Source of the DNA: Dioscorea cayenensis subsp. rotundata
Lineage: Eukaryota > Streptophyta > Magnoliopsida > Dioscoreales > Dioscoreaceae
NCBI RefSeq assembly: GCF_009730915.1
Contig: NC_052480.1
Span: forward strand, 23,014,419 to 23,078,418
Reading direction: 5' to 3'
DNA: 64,000 nucleotides
The notes beneath the pieces were generated by a model. The model was not told the origin of the DNA. It saw only the letters and a list, made by a program, of their open reading frames with translations, and ran no database searches. Position 1 is the first letter of the stretch. Every line of letters begins with the position of its first letter. The position numbers were made by a program, and so were the translations under genes. Below are positions 58,101 through 64,000 of this stretch, one piece after another.

Positions 58101-61100
58101 TTTACTCTATAATAGAAAGATCTTTACAAGTGCTTTACCAAGATGACAAGAAATTCGAATCACATTCACAATAAGGCATTCAAAAAGAACATCAGTTTAT
58201 ATAAAGTAACACCTAATCATTTTGCACACAGTTGTGCATGCACATATGTAATCTATGCTGGCATCCATATGCTTATGCTAACAAGTAATATGTGTTTAGT
58301 AAAAACCTACGTAGCTTGAAAATCATAAATCTTGCATCTCACACTTACTTTCAAAAGGGGGAGTTGCCATTTATAAATTAAAATCATCATATCCACTAAA
58401 TGCTTTAACTAGAAGAAATACCTTCACAGCCGCTGCTTACCTATCCCATGGCAATGGATGACAAAAACATAAGCTATCAAAAGTAGTTGGCTATAAAAAA
58501 AATAGCCACTATACTGCATGTACCTCAGGCTAAAAAATCTACCTGTGGAAGACTCCCATTTCTTTGGAGGTGGGAAGCAAACTGTGGGCATGTTAAGGTG
58601 AAGTGCAATTGCATCAAGGGATGGCATCGGTTCTGCCAATAGCCCCAAGCGGTTTATTTCAGCTGACAGAGCTGGCCTAGCCACAATTAAGGAATTGTAC
58701 ATTGATGAACCTTTTTCCCATGCCATACTTTCTAAGAGACGCTCTTCCAAGGAATTAAGATGTCTTTTCAATTCTCTTGGAAGAGTTTCCTCATGTCTCA
58801 CGAAGCTCTCTATCACCTTGCTCAAATCAAAAGCTGTTATGCCAGCTCTCTCCAAAACAGCAGGAAACATCAATGTAATTGTTTTATGAGTAGCCAAGAC
58901 AAGCTCAGCTGAACAAGCAAGCATGCAGCGATGGAAACGCTCATTGGATAATAGTGAAGTAAGATTGTTTCCATTCAAGATCTGTGCTTCTGCTCTGCAT
59001 ATTGCTTCCAAAACCCGATAGTACAACTTCATAGCTTCCAGTTTTCTTTGTTCTGCCCATATACCATCCATGAGGCTGGCACTCTGGAGGCTTCCGGCAA
59101 TGCATCTTTCTCCAAAAGACTTACTAGGAAAAACTGCCTCCAATATTATCTCTGCTCTACGCACAACATCACCAGTTAAATCCCTATCACATGAAGAAAG
59201 GAAGTGTACAAGTTCTTGCGAAGGCTTTGAAGGAAGGGCAGAGATGACGCTCCGTAGCCATTTTGCAGTAGTCATGGCAGTACTTACTGGTGTGGCATAG
59301 ACTGCTTTTGAGTTGTTGATACAATTACCATTTGCAGGAGATGCAGGAGAAAAACATAAAGGACTTGTTATCGTCTTTGATGGTGATGTCATTGCCTCAA
59401 ATTTCCGCTGCATATAGAAGGTTAACAGTGAATATGGATTTTGAAAAAAATTGTGAATAATACAAAGTGCAATGATGATACCAACTGACCTTTGTGCTGC
59501 AAATGTTAATGGAACTTCCAGATAAGCTTCCATTTCCAAGTAGACTGTCTTCCTCATTAAGAAGCATGCGTTCATCTAGTTCACCTTGCCTATTAATCAC
59601 ATCATCATAATCTTTCTCCAGGAGCACTAAACTAGAATGCAGTGACTTTTCGTCCAGTAGATCCTCAAAATATGTCAAACCATCTGCAGAAAAATGGCAT
59701 AATTGTTGTGGCATGAAAAAAAATATGGAAGTCTCAATTATAGTATTTGTAATGAACAACACAGAAATTTTCTATTTGACCTGCGTCCACATGATCCAAA
59801 TTTTCAGCTTTGCACTCTGAAGCAATACGAGGGCTCTTTTTCAGTATATCCACTATCAAATTATTCACTTTATCCATCATTACCCTTAGCTCATCTTCAG
59901 AGGTATGGTAAGCATCACATAAGGAAGCAAGTATGTTCACACCATTGTTGGATTTTTTGGCTGCCAAAGAGCAATATATAAAATTTACAACAAAAAATTT
60001 ACCAGAAATTTGTGGACTGAAATAAATAGACAATTAAACTGAACATGAATAATCTTGCAAGTACCAAAATGAGGAGAGTCCTGCATGGAAAATTTCCTGA
60101 ATTGAACAGGGACATGAATAATGAGTACAGCCTGTAAAAAATATTCCATAACACTTAAGATTCACATCAATGCAAACTTCTAAATTGGTAGTAGTTATTT
60201 ATTAAAGATGGTCTACATGAAAAGTATGAGAAAAAACTAACCAGAACAGAGACTAGTCCATTTGTGCAAGTCACAAGATCTTTATGAAGGCTAAGTTCAT
60301 GGACACGCAGTGCCAAGAAAAGTAACCATCCAAAACGATGATGGTCTGAAACATATCCAGTGCCACCAGAAACCGTGAACTGTTGGTTGGTGCTTTCATT
60401 ACCAGCCAAGAAAAGCTCTTGATATGTTCGTTTGTAATACCTACACACGATATGCATATGAGCTAATGTTGAAATGAAACCCAGCGCATTAATTTAAGGC
60501 AGAAAATTTGTTTGTACAATCCAACAAAAGAAAGGAAGGCATATAAGAAGAGGAGATATACAAAGAGATGCAATAATTTGGCTTCACAGCAGCACAAACA
60601 AGATGTTAATACTACTTTATGCTTCTTTTACTTTTCTATTTCATGTCAAGCCGCTTTTTCTCAGCACCAAGCAGCACTAAAGCTCATTTTTGCTTTTTCA
60701 AAAAAACAACTATGGAAGACGAGTAATAAAGCAAACAAACTATTAGAGAAATTCTATTATGAGATTAAAAATCATATGCATATTTAAAGGTCAAGTGCAC
60801 TTGAAGAAAACATATTTAGAGAATTGAGGTCGAGACAGAAGATGCATCATCTGATAACAAATAAATTGAAATGTTTTAGAAATTGAAACAACATTAAAAA
60901 CGTCATTGAAAACACATTTCTCAAATTCTCTCAAAAAAAAACCAGTGTATCATCTCATGAAGCACCATCACAATCACATCAAGACACTATACCACCAGTG
61001 TTCAGCAACTGTATGTGTGAGGCCAACAGCTCCTATATGGATAAATGCACAGAAAATAGGTCACGTGGAGCATTACCTGCTTAGATGGCACAAATGGGCA

Positions 61101-61954
61101 ACATTGGCTTGCATTTCCTTCAACTATAAGTACTCAAGAAAGAACATGCGAGTTAGTTATCAGAAGAAACATTTCGTATCAGAACCGAAACATAAAAAGG
61201 AAATTGCTCCTTTTAATTCTTACCTCAAGCCTTTTCTCCCAATCAGACCCATACAACCCATTTAGAGCATGCCCAGCCTTGAGAGAAAACTGAGGCATCT
61301 CCTTGAAAAAATCAGCAACTCTAAAACCCAAATAACAAAAAGAAAAATGAACAAACATAATACACACCTAAGAAAATGTTGCAAAAATGAGAGAGAGAAA
61401 AAACTTTACTTTAGTTTGGTAGCCCTTAGAATCTGGCATAATGAAATCCCTAATCCATTCTCTTTCTCTTTGCTGTTCTCTCTCAATCTCGAAACACAAT
61501 ACAAAACAAAAGCCGACCAAAACTTCTCAGCCTCTTCCGCCTAGAAATGCAAACACAAATAAACCAAAAAAAAAAAAGATTTTTCAAACACTGAAAATCC
61601 AAACAAACAAAGAAAAATAGTAAAAGCACAAAGAAACGATCTTTCACCGATCCGCTTCCAATTGATGACATATTCGCCACTAGAACCTGCTTGGTCTCTT
61701 TGAACAAAACCAACGCTGACCTCGCCGTGTTCTCATCCAGCGCCAATCCATCCTACTCCACCAGATCCCAATCTCAGAAAACATACAAAAATCACCCCAA
61801 AAAAAACAAAAAAAAATCAAACAAATTGACTTAAAAAAACCAAAAAAACCTTGCATAAATCCGCAAACCGGGCCTCCATCTCTCCAGCATCATCAGAATT
61901 CGAAGAGCCCGGCGACTGCCCTCCACCGTTCGCATCCACAGCTCCAGGACTCAT
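55151..61954 (-). CDS. RBR1: Retinoblastoma-related protein, 18 exons, complete
   Basis: Represses E2F-driven S-phase genes and controls stem-cell and gametophyte fates. Minus-strand exons: 61954-61850, 61752-61648, 61540-61410, 61320-61224, 61117-61077, 60440-60242, 60131-60065, 59960-59781, 59683-59490, 59407-58543, 58036-57880, 57779-57707, 57624-57448, 57358-57239, 57167-57026, 56922-56822, 55517-55402, 55301-55151. All junctions are GT-AG and in phase. The product is 1006 residues, the usual length. The N-terminal cyclin-like region (about 110-250) includes [17 protein letters not shown]. Pocket A (about 400-600) includes [31 protein letters not shown] and [18 protein letters not shown]. 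Pocket B (about 730-865) includes [18 protein letters not shown] and [19 protein letters not shown]-type SP sites flank the pocket ([29 protein letters not shown]). An open frame at 57164-56853 reads into the intron after 57026 and is not the protein end. Confidence 0.95.
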
Positions 61955-62278
61955 AAATCCAAACCCAACCGATCTAAACCCAGCAATCCACCAGATCCAA
62001 AGCAAAATCAACCTCCCAGACTGAAAATCAAAGCAGAAAACCAGCAGATCTCACCTCAAAAATCTCGAAATCTCTGGGAATCGTGCTGATGACGCGGATC
62101 CCAGCCAAAAATGGGCCAAGGGTTTTTTGGGGGGAGAATGCTTGGAGGGGAATTCTATTTTTCTTTTTCTTTTTTAATTTTTTTTCCCTTTCTCTTATTA
62201 CTTCATTTCCCTCCTTTTCCCGGAATTTTTTTATAATTTGACCCTTCTTTAATAATATATTTACATCCCATGGATTTA

Positions 62279-62290
62279 GCGCGGGAAAAA
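62279..62290 (-). promoter_or_regulatory. E2F-type site upstream of RBR
   Basis: TTTTTCCCGCGC on the minus strand matches the E2F consensus TTTSSCGC, about 330 bases upstream of the ATG. A weaker TTTCCCCGCC-like run (minus GGCGGGGAAA) lies near 62391-62402. Plant RBR genes are known E2F targets, giving a feedback loop. Confidence 0.6.
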
Positions 62291-62299
62291 GAGATGACA

Positions 62300-63400
62300 T
62301 GGAGAATATCATGTGATGCCATGTCATGACCGACCATCACATACATAAACATCCAATTGAAATTTGCCACGTGTTATACCGTTTTCCTCAATTTCCCCGC
62401 CAGACTCGAGATAAGATGTGAAGGGGCCCACAGGCACGGGTGTCCTCGAGAACAACCAAAAGAGACGTGGATCAGGTAACGATGTGGGCCAGGTGAGGTT
62501 ATGAATGTTATCTCGTCCGTTAGATAATAATCGGACGGACATAAAAGGACAGAAGAGTGAGTGCATTGATGAAAAAATTTTCCTCTGTGCGGGGACCGTC
62601 CGATCATCGTCCGGCACCTAAATATTCGTTTCTGATAGTTTGGATCTCACTTGTTCTGAGAAATTCACTTGCATACCAGTACTGAAAATGAATAATTATT
62701 AATATATTTATATAATTAATAGTTTCTTAGGTTATTAGGTTTTTTTTGTAAGATATTTATTTCGAGTGGACCAATCCAAAATTTTCGTAGATGCTTGTAC
62801 ACTATTTGATAATATATATGTATATATATATATTCAATATTTATATTTAATATAAATACATTTAAAAAATGTAAAAATGAAGGGACAAAAACATAAGAGA
62901 AGTCCCAGCTCAGTGAGGTGGCATATTGGATACATTATTTAAGAACTAAGAAGGTACTTATAATAGTTTAAAAAAAAAGAAAAAGGTACTTATAAATGTA
63001 AAAATGGAGCAGATGTTTAATTTTAAAAAATAAATAAATCACATATATTAAGATAAAAAATTACACGAGAGAAGAAAAAGCAAATTTATATCCGCTAATA
63101 GTGGAAAACACATTAGAACAAAACCAAAAAATTATTTATAATTTATATATTTCTCTTTTTTGTGATATATATATATATATTAAATTTAATAAGTGACAAA
63201 ATGATAAAATGTTTCACTATATCTTTTAACTACATAATATATAAGTATTATTATTTATCTCTAATTTTTGTTATTATCTTTAATTACTAATATTATGATC
63301 TCTAATTAATTATAAACCTTCAATAAACACCTGTACACTTCAAGTCTTCAACGACGCTGTAAGTCTTCAACCACACTGTAATGAAACAATAGTTGTCCTT
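62300..63400. other. RBR upstream flank and AT-rich spacer
   Basis: Balanced sequence to about 62640 (minus-strand open frames here look fortuitous), then AT-rich with no gene. Confidence 0.4.
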
Positions 63401-63414
63401 AGTTCATATTTCTG

Positions 63415-64000
63415 AGTAAATTTTTTGAGAGGTTACTCAACTTTGCCTTTGTTTATTTTAGGTAACTGAACTTTAATTTGTTTCTAAAAGGTTACCATAG
63501 ATTAATTGGAATTCACCGGCAGGTCACTATGTCGATTTCAGGCGTTGGATGCTGATGTGGAGTCCCGGAATACACAGTCATCCACAGAGGTCACCAAACT
63601 TTTGCCACATTGGAGTGTCAAAAAAATTGGCGCTAACGTTGCTTGTAAGCTTTCTCTGCCACGCGTCAAAAAAACCCCATCGTGTCCATCGTGTCGAGAA
63701 AGACCGAGTGAGACAAGACAAGACAAGGCCTTTTTTCCAGTAACCCCAACAAAGACAGGGACGAAGAAGAGGGTTTTGATATACTCCTTATTTAGAGTCC
63801 TGGGTGAACTCCTCCGTGAGATTGTTAGCTAGACTCCTTGAAGAGGGTGTCTGAGGAGAAGATTGTGGTCGCCGGTGATCTTGGAGCACGTTGAAGAGAC
63901 TGAGTGCATCCCGGTGAAGATGGCTGTAAATTGGGAGATACGACACGCGTGGGATGAAGCCCCTGACTACTGTAAGTGCTAGACTATGGCCCATTTCACA
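63415..64000. other. Probable transposon end at right window edge
   Basis: The words GGTTACTCAACTTTGCCTTT and GGTAACTGAACTTTAATTTG, then AGGTCACTATGTCGATTTCA and AGGTCACCAAACTTTTGCCA, repeat a (G/A)GGT(T/C)AC-(T/C)-AACTTT theme. Such text is common in terminal regions of plant DNA transposons. GC content rises after 63640. Open frames (for example 63506-63832, plus) show no domain I recognise. The element, if real, continues beyond the window. Confidence 0.35.

Noticed and set aside
62028-62617. Minus-strand open frames upstream of RBR
   Set aside because: They start in the RBR leader/promoter region, lack domains and do not splice sensibly into RBR.

Overview
This window is nuclear DNA from a flowering plant. 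It has split genes with GT-AG introns, plant-only families (chalcone synthase, PLS-class PPR, AP2/ERF, retinoblastoma-related, NEF1), three Ty1/copia elements, a Mutator-like element (MULE), a Helitron end and tRNA-derived SINEs, in a very AT-rich background. Protein similarity, recalled rather than computed, suggests a monocot outside the grasses. I cannot name the species. A run of exactly 1000 N (11063-12062) is an assembly gap.

Layout. 1-673 (-): 5' part of a NO EXINE FORMATION 1 (NEF1) gene running off the left edge. 1855-10300: a complete MULE with a 9-bp target duplication, long terminal inverted repeats full of short palindromes, a plant-mobile-domain (PMD/MAIN-like) gene (+), a mudrA transposase gene (-), an AT-rich tandem repeat and a striking GC-rich ~76-bp tandem array. 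Both genes are broken. 10785-19661: a copia element (-) with near-identical LTRs, a 5-bp target duplication and a ruined gag-pol. 19670-22917: an unidentified exon-like block, decayed fragments of serine palmitoyltransferase subunit LCB1, and a Helitron-type 3' terminus, together suggesting gene capture. 23690-26620: two SINEs around a truncated copia gag with its 5' LTR. 26895-26939: an interstitial telomere-type repeat.

The right half is mostly genic: chalcone synthase (29337-30715, +, two exons) behind a duplicated, MITE-interrupted promoter; a small secreted peptide with four CxxxC motifs (33019-33291, -); an intronless PPR gene (35817-37121, +) convergent with the bifunctional histidine biosynthesis gene HISN2 (37708-40280, -, 5 exons); a copia element (41219-45941, -); a Nudix hydrolase (47076-48193, +, 5 exons); a LEAFY PETIOLE-type AP2/ERF factor (51204-51944, +); a proline-rich protein (52674-54167, +); and a full 18-exon retinoblastoma-related gene (55151-61954, -) with an E2F-type site upstream.

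These genes are not an operon and share no pathway. The window is ordinary plant chromosome with single-copy-type genes separated by transposons. The parts most worth following up are the internal architecture of the MULE, the LCB1/Helitron composite, the rearranged chalcone synthase promoter and the CxxxC peptide. Exon coordinates come from reading splice sites and reading frame by eye; no alignment or transcript data were available.
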